Origin: Thermohalobaculum sp039805905
Lineage (GTDB): Bacteria; Pseudomonadota; Alphaproteobacteria; Rhodobacterales; Rhodobacteraceae
Assembly: GCA_039805905.1 (NCBI GenBank)
Contig: JBDIVM010000015.1
Coordinates: forward strand, 26,219 to 90,218
DNA length: 64,000 nucleotides
Reading direction: 5' to 3'
Part shown: in pieces, positions 44,449 to 53,505 of the stretch
How positions within the stretch are numbered: the first letter of the stretch is position 1
How the letters are laid out: every line of letters begins with the position of its first letter
Program-made: the position numbers and the translations under genes
Notes under the pieces: model-generated
What the model saw: the letters and a program-made list of their open reading frames with translations, nothing else
Databases searched by the model: none
Told to the model about the DNA's origin: nothing

Positions 44449-45243
44449 ATGTCGGGAACCACAACCCGTGTCGAGAGCGACCGGCGCGGCGTCGCCACAG
44501 TCTGGCTGAACCGTCCGGAGAAGAACAATGCCTACAATGGCGAGATGATCGCCGAACTCGCCGCCGGGGCGGCTGCGCTCGCGGCGGACCACGCGGTGCG
44601 GGTCGTTGTCCTGCGCGGTGAAGGCCGGCACTTCCAGGCGGGCGCCGACCTCGACTGGATCAGCGCCGTGCGCGCGGGCTCCGAGGCCGAGAACATTGCC
44701 GTCTCCGAACGCACGACCGAAGCGGTCTACGGCCTGATGACGCTGCCGAAGCCCGTGGTGGCGCTGGTGCATGGCGGCTGCTTCGGCGGCGGCACCGGCA
44801 TGGTTGCCGCCTGCGACGTGGTGCTGGCCGACGAGACCGCGGTCTTTTCCATCGCCGAGGCGCGCTGGGGGCTGATCGCGACGCCGGTCGTGCCGCAGCT
44901 TCTCTCGCGCATCGGCCCGGGGCGCCTCAGGCGCTACTCGCTCACCTGCGAGCGCTTCGACGCGCGCCGCGCCTTCGAGATCGGCCTGGTCGACGAGGTC
45001 TGTCCTGCCGGCGGACTCGATGCGGCCGCGGCGCCGATCCTCGATTCCCTGCTGCACTGCCCGCCCGGCGCACTCGCGGAAAGCAAGGCGGCGGCGCTGA
45101 AATATGCCGGTCTGCTCCACGACGACGCGCAGCGCGCAGCGATGGCCCGGCCCCATGCCCTCAAGCGCATGAGCGCCGAGGCCGGCGAAGGGCTGGCGAG
45201 CTTCCGTGAGAAGCGCGATCCCGCCTGGTATCCGGGCGCCTGA
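44449..45243 (+). CDS. enoyl-CoA hydratase/isomerase family protein
   Basis: Crotonase-fold protein of 264 residues. It has the first oxyanion motif EGRHFQAGADLDWI, the second VHGGCFGGGTGMVAACD, and FSIAEARWGLIATPVVPQL. The Glu after A-E-A-R-W fits the second catalytic position, but the Glu expected in G-G-G-x-E is Gly-Met here (GGGTGM). This pattern is found in methylglutaconyl-CoA hydratase-like members and some isomerases. The ATG is well supported by AGGAGG. It stands alone on the plus strand, 5 bases short of the convergent serine-hydrolase stop. Confidence 0.9.
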   Translation: MSGTTTRVESDRRGVATVWLNRPEKNNAYNGEMIAELAAGAAALAADHAVRVVVLRGEGRHFQAGADLDWISAVRAGSEAENIAVSERTTEAVYGLMTLPKPVVALVHGGCFGGGTGMVAACDVVLADETAVFSIAEARWGLIATPVVPQLLSRIGPGRLRRYSLTCERFDARRAFEIGLVDEVCPAGGLDAAAAPILDSLLHCPPGALAESKAAALKYAGLLHDDAQRAAMARPHALKRMSAEAGEGLASFREKRDPAWYPGA

Positions 45244-45248
45244 TCCGG

Positions 45249-46430
45249 CTAGCGATCGAGGAAATCCCTCATGGCCTCGGCCGCCCGGAGCGTCAGCAGC
45301 TTGCGCTCCTTGTCGACCGGCAGCGCCTGGCTCGAGAACTTGGCCATCACGAAGCCGGCGGCGGGATCGACCCAAAGGCTCTGCCCGAAGACGCCGATCG
45401 CGAAGGCCATCGGCCGACCGCGCTCGAGCACATACCACTGCGAGCGGTAGCGCACCGGCAGCCGGTCGTAGTTCTCGAACCCGCTGCCTTTCTCCCAGGC
45501 GTTCCTGTCGCCACCGGCGAATATATCCCGCAGCCAGGCCCCGGAGACGATTCCGGCCCCATTCTCGGCCACCAGCAACCCCAGCCGGGCAAGGTCGCGC
45601 GCCGTCGCGCAGAACCCCCCGGCGCAGCGTGGCGCCCCCACCCGGTCGACGGTGATATAGGCGCTGCGCTCGGCCCCCATCGGCTGCCACAGGCGCTCGG
45701 CGACATAGTCGGCGTAGCGCCTGCCCGTGGCCCGCTCGATTACCCAGCCCAGCAAATCGGTGTTCGGCGAGACATAATGCCACGGCCGGCCATGCGGCCC
45801 GTCGCGCCCGGTCAGCCCGGCATAGAAGCCGCGCAGGTCCATTGGCTCCTGCCCGGGGGCCAGCGGCTCCCAGTTGGTCGCCTTGCGGTATTCGATGATC
45901 GGTCCGGCGGTGGCGAGGTAATCCTCGTCGAACCTCACACCCGCGCGCATGTCGAGGAGGTGGCGGACCGTGGCACCCTCATACGCGGTGCCCTTCACCT
46001 CGGGCACATGGTCGCTGACCGGCGCCTCGGGGTCTAGCCGCCCGTCCGCCGCAGCGATCCCGGCAACCAGCCCCAGCACCGATTTCGACACCGACATCAG
46101 GATATGCGGCGTCGCCGCCGTCAGGCCGTTGGCGTAGGTCTCGAAGACCAGCGTTCCCCGGTGCAGAACGACCAGCGCGTCGGTCTGGGTTTCCGCGAGG
46201 AAGGCGTTGAACGAGACGGCAGTTTCCCCGTTCGGTATCGTCACGCCGGAGAGATCTTCCGGCGCATCCTCCAGCGCCCGCACCCTTTCCGGATCGTTCG
46301 GTATGTCGGCCGAGGGGACCAGCTCGCGCACATGGTGGAAGGCCCAGCGGTTGAACGGCGGCTTGCGCCAGTTTGCCAGCGTCACCCGCCCCTCGGGCGG
46401 CGGAGGGAAGCCCTGCATCAGTTCGGTCAT
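45249..46430 (-). CDS. serine hydrolase of the beta-lactamase/penicillin-binding fold
   Basis: 393 residues with the class C beta-lactamase-like catalytic set: SxxK as SVSK (in HILMSVSKSVLGLVAG) and the tyrosine motif YVSPNTDLLGWVI. It also has YEGATVRHLLDMRAGVRFDE and GGFCATARDLARLGLLV. No signal peptide is evident, so it is probably cytoplasmic. This resembles 6-aminohexanoate-dimer hydrolases and esterases rather than antibiotic-resistance enzymes. It starts 7 bases downstream of the class II aldolase on the same strand, so it is probably cotranscribed. Its substrate is unknown; an amide or ester releasing an acid for the CoA pathway would fit. Confidence 0.88.
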   Translation of the reverse strand: MTELMQGFPPPPEGRVTLANWRKPPFNRWAFHHVRELVPSADIPNDPERVRALEDAPEDLSGVTIPNGETAVSFNAFLAETQTDALVVLHRGTLVFETYANGLTAATPHILMSVSKSVLGLVAGIAAADGRLDPEAPVSDHVPEVKGTAYEGATVRHLLDMRAGVRFDEDYLATAGPIIEYRKATNWEPLAPGQEPMDLRGFYAGLTGRDGPHGRPWHYVSPNTDLLGWVIERATGRRYADYVAERLWQPMGAERSAYITVDRVGAPRCAGGFCATARDLARLGLLVAENGAGIVSGAWLRDIFAGGDRNAWEKGSGFENYDRLPVRYRSQWYVLERGRPMAFAIGVFGQSLWVDPAAGFVMAKFSSQALPVDKERKLLTLRAAEAMRDFLDR

Positions 46431-46437
46431 GCGTGCC

Positions 46438-47211
46438 TCAGTTGCGGTAGGAGGTATCCACCCGGTCGAGCTTCCGCAGGAGCGCAGGCCATTCCAGCAC
46501 CCCGATCGGGCGGTGCCCGGCGGGGCTGTTTGCCAGCCGGTTGCGCGCGATGGTGGTTTCCTGCACCTCCCCGGGGATTTCGATCACCTCGGCGCCGGCC
46601 TGCTGGATGGCGAGCTGCATCCGGCAGGCGCGCTCGGCGCGGTACATCCAGACGAAGGCCTCGGCCACGGTGCGCCCGACGGTCAGCAGACCGTGGTTGC
46701 GCAGGATCAGGATGTTGCTGTCGCCGAGGTCGCGCACCAGCCGCTCGCGTTCGGAGAGGTCCGTCGCGATTCCCTCGTAGCCGTGATAGGCGGTGTGCGC
46801 AATCACGGCCAGCGCGTGCTGGGTCAGCGGCAGGAGCCCCATTTTCTGCGTCGCGACGCTGGTGCCCGCGGGCGTGTGGGTGTGCAGGGCGCAGGCGACG
46901 TCGGGCCGTGCCATGTGGATTGCGCCGTGGATCACGAAGCCCGCCGGATTGATCCGGTATTCGGTCGGGCTCAGGATCTCGCCCGCCTCGTCGACCTTGA
47001 CCAGGGACGAGGCGGTGATCTCCTCGAAGAGAAGCCCGTAAGGATTTATCAGGAAGGCATTTTCCTCTCCAGGAACCCGCGCCGAGACATGCGTGCCCAG
47101 GAGGTCCGACCAGCCGAACATGTCGACCAGGCGGTAGCAGGCGGCAAGGTCCACCCGCATCGCCCATTCCGCGGGGCTGATCTTGGACTTCAGCGCCGGG
47201 GCAGCGTTCAT
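46438..47211 (-). CDS. class II aldolase/adducin family protein
   Basis: Zinc-dependent aldolase-fold protein of 257 residues. It has GTHVSARVPG, the zinc-binding ALHTHTPAGTSVA, and the third-His region ILRNHGLLTVGRTVAEAFVW. Members include fuculose-phosphate aldolase and many catabolic proteins of unknown reaction. The phosphate-binding residues of true sugar-phosphate aldolases are not obvious. It starts 1 base after the ADP-forming synthetase stop, so it belongs with that gene and the following serine hydrolase. Confidence 0.88.
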   Translation of the reverse strand: MNAAPALKSKISPAEWAMRVDLAACYRLVDMFGWSDLLGTHVSARVPGEENAFLINPYGLLFEEITASSLVKVDEAGEILSPTEYRINPAGFVIHGAIHMARPDVACALHTHTPAGTSVATQKMGLLPLTQHALAVIAHTAYHGYEGIATDLSERERLVRDLGDSNILILRNHGLLTVGRTVAEAFVWMYRAERACRMQLAIQQAGAEVIEIPGEVQETTIARNRLANSPAGHRPIGVLEWPALLRKLDRVDTSYRN

Positions 47212-47212
47212 C

Positions 47213-49285
47213 TCACCCTCCCGTCACCACAAGCGCGTCGACCGCGACCACGCTATCCGCCATCACCATAACCGGGTTTGCGTCCGCTTCCAGCACCTCC
47301 GGCCGGTCCGCGAGCCGCGAGAAGGCCGCCACCGCCCGCGCCAGCGCCGCGAGGTCCCCCTTCGGCAGGCCGCGATGGCCGCGGACAGGCGCGAGCCCGA
47401 CCACCTCGCCAATCATCCGCGCCGCCTCGGATTCGTCGACCGGGGCGAGCCGTACCGCCTTGTCGTCATAGAGGCCGACCAGCACGCCCCCCGGGGCCAG
47501 CGTCACCACCGGCCCGACCTGCGGGTCGAGGCGGTAGCCGAGCAGTACCTCCTGCAACCCCCGAACCATCGGCTGCACAGTCAACCGGTCCACCGCCACG
47601 CCCGGATGGTGCGCCGCCACCGACTCCGCAATCCGACGGGCGGCCGCGGACAGCTCGCCTGGCCCTGCGATTCCGGCGATCACGCCCCCGGCCTCGGTCT
47701 TGTGCGGCACGTCCGCGGACAGCACCTTGGCGACGACCGGCCACGCGAAGGGCAGGGTGGTCCGGCCCGCCTCGGACACAGCGACCTCGGCCACCGGCAC
47801 CACCGGCACGCCGAGTTCCGCCAGGAGCGTCAGCGAGGCCTGCTCGTCCATCGCAACGCCCGCCGCCACTGCGCCGGAGCGCGGGACGATTCCCGCCCGG
47901 GGCGTCCGCCACCGCAGGAGCGCGCCGATGCAGTCGGCGCAGGATTCGGGGGTGCGGAAGGCCGGTACGCCGGCCTCGACCAGCATCCGCAATCCCTCGG
48001 TCGCCTCCGGCGTCAGGAAGGCGCCGAAGGGCTTTCCCAGCTTCTCGGCCTCGATCAGCGGCTGCATGGTCGCGGCCGTATTCGACCGGGCGGACGAGCC
48101 GGAGACCGACACCACCGCGTCGAAGCCGGGATCACGCATCATCGCCTCGACTGCGGGGCGCACGAATTGCGGCGCGGCGCCTGCCAGCGTCAGGTCGGTC
48201 ATCGGCGCCCGCACCACGTTCAGCCCGGTCGTCCGGATCGCCGCCAGCGTGCCCTCCGTCGCCGGCTCGATCCGCACGCCCTCGAGCGCCAGCCGGTCGC
48301 AGACCGCCGCGCCGCCGCCGCCCGTCGTTGTCATCACGCCGACCACCGGCCGAGCCTTTCCCAACGGCCTCTGGCCGCGGAACAGGGTCGCCGCCTCGAT
48401 CAGTCCTTCCAGCGTGTGTACCCGCGCGATCCCGGCGTCGCGCAGGAAGGCATCCACCACCGCATCGTCCGAGAGCAGCGCCCCGGTATGTGCCACCGCG
48501 AGCTGCTGTGCCACCGCCGAGCGTCCCAGCTTGAACGCCACCGCGGGCTTGCCCGCCACCTGCGCCGCAGCGGCGAACCGTGCCAGCTCTGCCGCGTCGC
48601 GGATCGTCTCGAGAAACAGCAGGAAGACATCGGTGTCCGGGTCGTCGATGCAGGCGAGACCGATCTCGCCCACGCCAAGATCGGCCTCGTTGCCGACCGC
48701 GACCACCTTGGAGAACCCGAGCCCGATGGTCCGCGCCCGGCTGACCAGACCGCCGATCATCGAGCCGCTCTGCGACAGCAGCGCCACCCGGCCGACGAGC
48801 TGATCGGGCTCGGCATAGATCGCATTGACCGTGATCCAGGCGCCGGAATGAAGGTCGGCGAGCCCCATCGAGTTCGGCCCCAGCAGCCGCATCCCGCCGG
48901 CCCGCGCCACCTCGACCAGTCGGCGCTGCCGCGCGACCCCCTGCGGACCGGCCTCGGCGAAACCATCCGCCAGCACGGACCCGACCTTCACCCCCGCCGC
49001 CGCGCAGTCGGCCACGGCCTGCCCGGCGAGTTCGCCGCCGAGCAGGATAAAGGCATGCTCCGGCACCTCGGGCAGCGCATCGAGGCCGGGATAGGCTCGC
49101 GCGCCCTGCACCTCGTCGCGGCGCGGGTTGATGACATAGACGCGGCCCCGGAACCCGGCCGTGCGCAGATAACCCAGCGGCCGTCCCGCCGGGCGCCGGG
49201 CGTCGCTGGAGAGCCCGATCAGCGCCACGCTGGCGGGCTGGAACAGCGCGTCCCGCAGGGCTCTGGCGCCGCCTGCACCGTCCAT
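47213..49285 (-). CDS. ADP-forming acyl-CoA synthetase (acetate-CoA ligase family)
   Basis: NDP-forming CoA ligase of 690 residues with alpha and beta parts fused. The N-terminal CoA-binding domain has SVALIGLSSDARRPAGRP and VYVINPRR. Then comes the ligase domain with LLSQSGSMIGGLVSRA and the loop VAHTGALLSDDAVVDAFL; the His in this loop is the expected phosphorylated residue. The C-terminal ATP-grasp domain has PVVAKVLSADVPHKTEAGG and LEADANPVMV. GGGAGG lies before ATG 49285. It probably activates a carboxylic acid for the adjacent aldolase/hydrolase genes. The very long plus-strand frame over it is an antisense shadow. Confidence 0.9.
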   Translation of the reverse strand: MDGAGGARALRDALFQPASVALIGLSSDARRPAGRPLGYLRTAGFRGRVYVINPRRDEVQGARAYPGLDALPEVPEHAFILLGGELAGQAVADCAAAGVKVGSVLADGFAEAGPQGVARQRRLVEVARAGGMRLLGPNSMGLADLHSGAWITVNAIYAEPDQLVGRVALLSQSGSMIGGLVSRARTIGLGFSKVVAVGNEADLGVGEIGLACIDDPDTDVFLLFLETIRDAAELARFAAAAQVAGKPAVAFKLGRSAVAQQLAVAHTGALLSDDAVVDAFLRDAGIARVHTLEGLIEAATLFRGQRPLGKARPVVGVMTTTGGGGAAVCDRLALEGVRIEPATEGTLAAIRTTGLNVVRAPMTDLTLAGAAPQFVRPAVEAMMRDPGFDAVVSVSGSSARSNTAATMQPLIEAEKLGKPFGAFLTPEATEGLRMLVEAGVPAFRTPESCADCIGALLRWRTPRAGIVPRSGAVAAGVAMDEQASLTLLAELGVPVVPVAEVAVSEAGRTTLPFAWPVVAKVLSADVPHKTEAGGVIAGIAGPGELSAAARRIAESVAAHHPGVAVDRLTVQPMVRGLQEVLLGYRLDPQVGPVVTLAPGGVLVGLYDDKAVRLAPVDESEAARMIGEVVGLAPVRGHRGLPKGDLAALARAVAAFSRLADRPEVLEADANPVMVMADSVVAVDALVVTGG

Positions 49286-49528
49286 CGCCGTGTCCTCCCG
49301 CGCCGCTTCGCAGAAATCAGGTGGGGGATCGGGCGCGATTTGCACAGCCCGGTCCCGCGCGGTTACTCTAGCTCATGCGCCGGTCCCACCGTCAACCCGG
49401 GGCCGGTGCGGGGGAACGGGAATGCCGACGCCGATCCGATCCGTGATGATGCCCGACCGCTCCGGCAGCGGGTGGCGGGCGCGACGCCTGTTCTCCGCAC
49501 CGGACGGGCGCGCATGCGGGACCGGCGC

Positions 49529-50416
49529 ATGGCCACGCTCCTGGACCGCATGAACCTCGCCCCCGGCTCCGACAGGCGCTTCGTCGAAACGCCCTTTGCC
49601 CGGACCGCGACCGGCGTCGCCTGGCGCGAGTTCGGAGCGGGCGAGCCCCTGGTCCTGATGCATGGCGGCGCCGGCTCCTGGCTGCACTGGGTGCGGAACG
49701 TCGACCGGCTGGGAACCGAGTTCCGGGTGATTGCCCTCGATCTGCCGGGCTATGGCGATTCCGACCGGCCGGAATGGGACATCCCGATCGACGACTACCT
49801 CGCGCTCGTCGCCGGCGCGGTGCGCGAGATTGCGGCAGGCGCACCGCGCCTCCACCTCGCCGGCTTCTCGTTCGGCGCTGTGGTTGCGGCGGCCACCGCG
49901 GTGGCGCTGAAGGCGCGTGCCGGCTCGCTCTCCATGACCGGCGGCGCCGGCTACGGTTCGCCCGCAGGCAAGCGCAGCTTCTCCCTCGAAAGCCGGCGGC
50001 GGCTCGCCGAGCGGCTCGGCCGCGCGCCCACCGGGGACGAGCTCAGGGCGATGCATGCGGACAATCTCGCCAAGCTGATGCTGTGGGACCGTGGCGGGAT
50101 CGACGACTGGGCGATCGACATGCAGCTCAGGAACGTCGAGCGCACCCGGTTCGATTCGCGCCGGATCAGCTGGTTGGGCGACACGCCGGCGCTGGTCGGC
50201 AAGCTGGCCTGCCCGGTCAAGGTGATCTATGGCGAGCACGATGCCGCCGCGATCCCGCCGATCGCCGATCGCTTCGCGCTCTGCCGCGCGATGCGGCCGG
50301 ACGTGGAAACGCACGTCATCGCCGATTGCGGCCACTGGGCGATGTACGAGGCGCCGGAGGCGGTCAACCGGCTCCTGCTCGACTTCCACGGGCGGGCCTC
50401 GCAGGCGGCGGTGTGA
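49529..50416 (+). CDS. alpha/beta hydrolase
   Basis: Alpha/beta-hydrolase fold of 295 residues. It has the oxyanion HGGAGSWLHWVRN, VIALDLPGYGDSDRP, a nucleophile elbow GFSFG with Ser, the acid in VIYGEHDAAAIPPI, and the catalytic His in IADCGHWAMYEAPE. The ATG at 49529 (MATLLDRMN) is chosen among three nearby in-frame ATGs (49514, 49529, 49550). It is followed by a D-2-hydroxyacid dehydrogenase and a CoA-transferase on the same strand, suggesting ester or lactone opening before oxidation and CoA transfer. That reading is an inference from order. Confidence 0.9.
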   Translation: MATLLDRMNLAPGSDRRFVETPFARTATGVAWREFGAGEPLVLMHGGAGSWLHWVRNVDRLGTEFRVIALDLPGYGDSDRPEWDIPIDDYLALVAGAVREIAAGAPRLHLAGFSFGAVVAAATAVALKARAGSLSMTGGAGYGSPAGKRSFSLESRRRLAERLGRAPTGDELRAMHADNLAKLMLWDRGGIDDWAIDMQLRNVERTRFDSRRISWLGDTPALVGKLACPVKVIYGEHDAAAIPPIADRFALCRAMRPDVETHVIADCGHWAMYEAPEAVNRLLLDFHGRASQAAV

Positions 50417-50500
50417 GGGCGCTTGCCTTCGCCGCAGAATCGGGCGACTGACGAACCGGCACCCCGGGTGCCGGGTGCCGAACGAGGGAGACCCGCCACG

Positions 50501-51448
50501 ATGAAGATCGCCGTCCTCGACGACTACCAGAACGTCGCCCGCGACATGGCCGACTGGAGCCGGCTCAGGGCCGCCCACGAGATCACCTACTTCCACGACA
50601 TCTACGAGGGGCTGGACGGGTTCGCGAAACGCCTCGCGCCCTACGAGATCGTCTGCGTCATGCGCGAGCGCAGCCCGTTCAAGGCCGACCTGATCGCGCG
50701 GCTGCCGAACCTGAAGCTCGTGGTCACCGCAGGCATGCGCAACGACGCCATCGACATGGAAGCCTGCAAGGTGCGCGGCATTCCGGTCGTGGGCACGGGC
50801 AACTCAGCCCAGTCGACGCCCGAGCTTGCCTGGGGCCTCATCATCGGCCTTGCCCGCAACATCCACACCGAGAACCAGCGGATGCGCGGCGGCGCCTGGA
50901 TCACCACGCTCGGAACCGACCTTGCCGGCAAGACGCTCGGCATCCTCGGCCTCGGCCGGCTCGGCGCGAAGATGGCGCAGATCGCTCGTGCCTTCGACAT
51001 GAAGGTCATCGCCTGGAGCCAGAACCTGACCGGCGAAGGGGCAGCCAAGGCGGGGGCAGAACGGGTAGAGAGGGATGAGCTGTTCCGGCGCGCGGACTTC
51101 CTCACCATCCACTACAAGCTCGGAGAACGTTCGCGCGGGCTGGTGGGTGCCCGTGAGTTCGGGCTGATGAAGCCGACGGCGTTCCTCATCAACACCTCGC
51201 GCGGTCCGATCGTCGACACCGGGGCGCTGATCGAAGCCCTGACCGCCGGCCGCATCGCCGGCGCCGGGATCGACGTCTACGACGCCGAGCCGCTCGCCCC
51301 CGACCACCCGATCCGCTCGTGCCCGCGCACGCTCCTGACCCCGCATCTCGGCTATGTCACCGACGTCTGCTACCGGAGCTTCTACGAGCAGATGGTCGAG
51401 GACATCGAGGCGTGGCTCGCCGGCAAGCCGGTCCGCGTGCTGGCATGA
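50501..51448 (+). CDS. D-2-hydroxyacid dehydrogenase family protein
   Basis: NAD-dependent dehydrogenase of 315 residues. The Rossmann segment is LAGKTLGILGLGRLGAKMAQ. The catalytic residues fit family positions: Arg in LINTSRGPIVD, Glu in YDAEPLAPDHP, and His in LLTPHLGYVT. The N-terminal VLDDYQNVARDMADWSRL is the mark of a subgroup near phosphoglycerate dehydrogenase-like proteins found in catabolic clusters. GAGGGAG lies before ATG 50501. It should interconvert a 2-keto and a D-2-hydroxy acid; the exact acid is unknown. Confidence 0.92.
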   Translation: MKIAVLDDYQNVARDMADWSRLRAAHEITYFHDIYEGLDGFAKRLAPYEIVCVMRERSPFKADLIARLPNLKLVVTAGMRNDAIDMEACKVRGIPVVGTGNSAQSTPELAWGLIIGLARNIHTENQRMRGGAWITTLGTDLAGKTLGILGLGRLGAKMAQIARAFDMKVIAWSQNLTGEGAAKAGAERVERDELFRRADFLTIHYKLGERSRGLVGAREFGLMKPTAFLINTSRGPIVDTGALIEALTAGRIAGAGIDVYDAEPLAPDHPIRSCPRTLLTPHLGYVTDVCYRSFYEQMVEDIEAWLAGKPVRVLA

Positions 51449-51493
51449 CGTCCGGCACGGCACGCGCCCCGGCAAGCGACCCGGCGCACTGAC

Positions 51494-52696
51494 ATGCTTC
51501 CGCTCGACGGCGTCCGCGTCCTCGACCTCGCCACCTTCATCGCAGCACCCCTCTCGACCGCGATCCTGGGCGAGTTCGGTGCCGAGGTCATCAAGATCGA
51601 GCATCCCGAAGGCGGCGATCCGTTGCGCCGCTTCGGCACCGCGACCGAGGATCCCGACCGGACGCTCGCCTGGCTCTCGGAGGCGCGCAACAAGCATTCG
51701 GTCACCCTCGACCTGCACAGCGCCGACGGAGTGGCGACGCTGAAGGAGCTGGTGCGCCGGTCCGACGTGCTGGCCGAGAACTTCCGCCCCGGCACACTGG
51801 AGAAATGGGGCCTCGGTCCCGACGTGCTGCTGGAGCTGAACCCCGCGCTGGTGATCCTGCGCATCTCGGGCTACGGCCAGACCGGCCCTTATCGCTCCCG
51901 GCCGGGCTTCGCCCGGATCGCGCACGCCTTTGGCGGCCTCTCACACCTTGCCGGGCTGCCGGACGGGCCGCCGGTGACACCGGGCTCGACCTCGCTCGCC
52001 GATTACATCTCGGGTTGCTACGGTGCCATCGGTATCCTGCTCGCCCTGCGCGCCGCCGAACGGACGGGCAGGGGGCAGGTGATCGACGTTGCCCTGTTCG
52101 AGTCGATCTTCCGGGTGCTCGACGACACCGCGCCGGCCTTCGCGCGCAACGGCATCGTCCGCGGCCGCGAGGGGGTGATGACGCGTCAGGTCTGTCCGCA
52201 CGGTCACTTCCCCTGTGCCGACGGCAAATGGGTGGCGATCGCCTGCACCACGGACAAGATGTGGGAGCGGATGGCGACCCGCGTCCTCGGGCGGCCCGAT
52301 CTGGCTGCCAGCCACCCCCGGACTGCCGATCGCCTCGCCGACCGGGCGGTCATCGACGGCGCGGTAGAGGCTTTCACCGGGCTCTACCCGATGGCCGAGG
52401 TTGTGCGCCGCTGTACCGATGGCGAGGTCCCCTCGGGACCGATCAACACCATCGCCGACATCTTCGCCGACCCGCATTTCGCGGCGCGCGGAACCATCGC
52501 CCGGGTCGGCGACCCGCAACTCGGCGAGATCGCGATGCCTGATGTGCTGCCGCGACTCTCCGTAACGCCCGGACGGATCACCCATCCGGGGCCAGAGCTC
52601 GGGGACTGGAACGACAGGCTGGCAGCCCTGCTCGAGAATGACGGCGAAATCCGCCCTGCGGCGCGATCCCGGCCACCCGGTTCGGCCGGTGGCTGA
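51494..52696 (+). CDS. family III CoA-transferase (CaiB/BaiF), third copy
   Basis: CoA-transferase of 400 residues. It has LDLATFIAAPLSTAILGEFG, AEVIKIEHPEGGDPLRR, the acyl-carrier Asp region SLADYISGCYGAIGILLAL, and TGRGQVIDVALFESIFR. It lies 45 bp after the D-2-hydroxyacid dehydrogenase gene, so a CoA ester of a hydroxy or keto acid may be made here. It ends the plus-strand series; the next 1.56 kb contain no gene. It differs clearly from the two copies at 25323 and 29791, so independent recruitment is more likely than duplication. Confidence 0.92.
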   Translation: MLPLDGVRVLDLATFIAAPLSTAILGEFGAEVIKIEHPEGGDPLRRFGTATEDPDRTLAWLSEARNKHSVTLDLHSADGVATLKELVRRSDVLAENFRPGTLEKWGLGPDVLLELNPALVILRISGYGQTGPYRSRPGFARIAHAFGGLSHLAGLPDGPPVTPGSTSLADYISGCYGAIGILLALRAAERTGRGQVIDVALFESIFRVLDDTAPAFARNGIVRGREGVMTRQVCPHGHFPCADGKWVAIACTTDKMWERMATRVLGRPDLAASHPRTADRLADRAVIDGAVEAFTGLYPMAEVVRRCTDGEVPSGPINTIADIFADPHFAARGTIARVGDPQLGEIAMPDVLPRLSVTPGRITHPGPELGDWNDRLAALLENDGEIRPAARSRPPGSAGG

Positions 52697-52722
52697 CCGG
52701 CCGCCACCCATTCCACTATCCG

Positions 52723-52738
52723 TTGTGGATTACCACAA
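52723..52738. promoter_or_regulatory. 16-bp inverted repeat, operator-like
   Basis: TTGTGG and CCACAA flank ATTA, giving a perfect 6+4+6 dyad just after the CoA-transferase stop. It looks like a small-regulator binding site, but no gene starts nearby. It also contains a DnaA-box-like 9-mer. Confidence 0.3.
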
Positions 52739-52813
52739 TTAATGGTCGTTCGACAACTGCCTGGCGCAATATGATGTTGACAGCCCGGAGGCTGCGGAGT
52801 ACCTGTTCGCGCA

Positions 52814-52853
52814 CAGGTGCTAGACGCGGAACTGCATCGACTGACGCCTACGG
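52814..52853 (+). repeat. 70-bp repeat family, shortened copy
   Basis: CAGGTGC, TAGACGCGGAA, GCATCGA and CTGACGCCTACGG occur in the same order as in the two full copies at 52926 and 53436. The internal hairpin and one arm are missing, so it appears to be a decayed or deleted copy of the element. It lies directly before a separate 11-bp-stem hairpin. Confidence 0.6.
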
Positions 52854-52855
52854 AA

Positions 52856-52889
52856 GAGGCCCGGCATCATGGTGGATGTGCCGGGCCTC
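52856..52889. repeat. strong hairpin
   Basis: GAGGCCCGGCA (52856-52866) pairs perfectly with TGCCGGGCCTC (52879-52889) around a 12-base loop, about 160 bases after the CoA-transferase stop. It could end that transcript, but no T run follows (the 3' flank is GCCGTCTGTGCC). Confidence 0.5.
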
Positions 52890-52925
52890 GCCGTCTGTGC
52901 CAAAAACAACGCAAACTGAATGACA

Positions 52926-52995
52926 AGGGAGGCGTCAGGTGCTTAGACGCGGAAGCTCCAGCATCGTGCTCTTGCGAGCACCCTGACGCCTCCCT
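52926..52995 (+). repeat. 70-bp structured repeat, copy A
   Basis: Outer arms AGGGAGGCGTCAGG (52926-52939) and CCTGACGCCTCCCT (52982-52995) are perfect 14-bp inverted repeats. The stem can extend through GGTGC/GCACC with a 1-base bulge. Inside lies a second stem, GTGCTC (52966-52971) with GAGCAC (52976-52981). The conserved centre is AGACGCGGAAG...GCATCG. Copy B at 53436 has the same length and layout. Confidence 0.75.
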
Positions 52996-53435
52996 CACCG
53001 GTTCGCCAGGGGGCGCACCGGAACCGGCCCGCTTGGCGCGAAGGCTTGGCGGCCCGGCGGATCAGCCCGCGCGGACGCGGGCGGATCCTCGCGCAACTGG
53101 CGTCCTGCGACGCAGCCTTGCGCAGGGTCGAGAATTCGGGTCTCGACTGCCTTCCGCAACCGAAATTCCGCGCGAGAGCCGCAGATTTCTGTGGACAGAT
53201 TGTGGCTATGATCGGGGATACTTGCGGATTCTGGTTCAACCGCAAGGCTCTGGTGGCCGGATACTGCGTCGCGCTCCGCACCGCTCGGGCTGATCGCGGA
53301 TCCGGCCGGCGGCGAATCCGGATACCTGTGCGGTGCCCGGGCGCCGGCGTCGGGCACCCGCATCTGATTCGCGCTGGCGCGACGCGGCAATCTGCGGATG
53401 TGCGGACTCCGCGCCTGTCCCTCAGGCAAGATGAG

Positions 53436-53505
53436 AGGGAGGCATCAGGTGCGCAGACGCGGAAGTCTTTGCATCGTGTCCCGAAGGACACCCTGACGCC
53501 TCCCT
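53436..53505 (+). repeat. 70-bp structured repeat, copy B
   Basis: Same length and architecture as copy A, about three quarters identical. The arms are AGGGAGGCATCAGG and CCTGACGCCTCCCT. The inner stem is GTGTCC (53476-53481) with GGACAC (53486-53491) around CGAA. Against copy A (GTGCTC/GAGCAC) both sides of the inner stem have changed together, so pairing is kept. The inner hairpin contains CCCGAAGG, the core of the adjoining palindrome array. Confidence 0.75.

Noticed and set aside
45249..46430. Beta-lactamase resistance gene
   Set aside because: SxxK and YxN motifs are present, but there is no signal peptide and the sequence resembles cytoplasmic amide/ester hydrolases.
47183..50416. 1077-residue plus-strand open frame
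   Set aside because: Most of it is antisense to the ADP-forming synthetase; only the last part (from 49529) is a real alpha/beta hydrolase.
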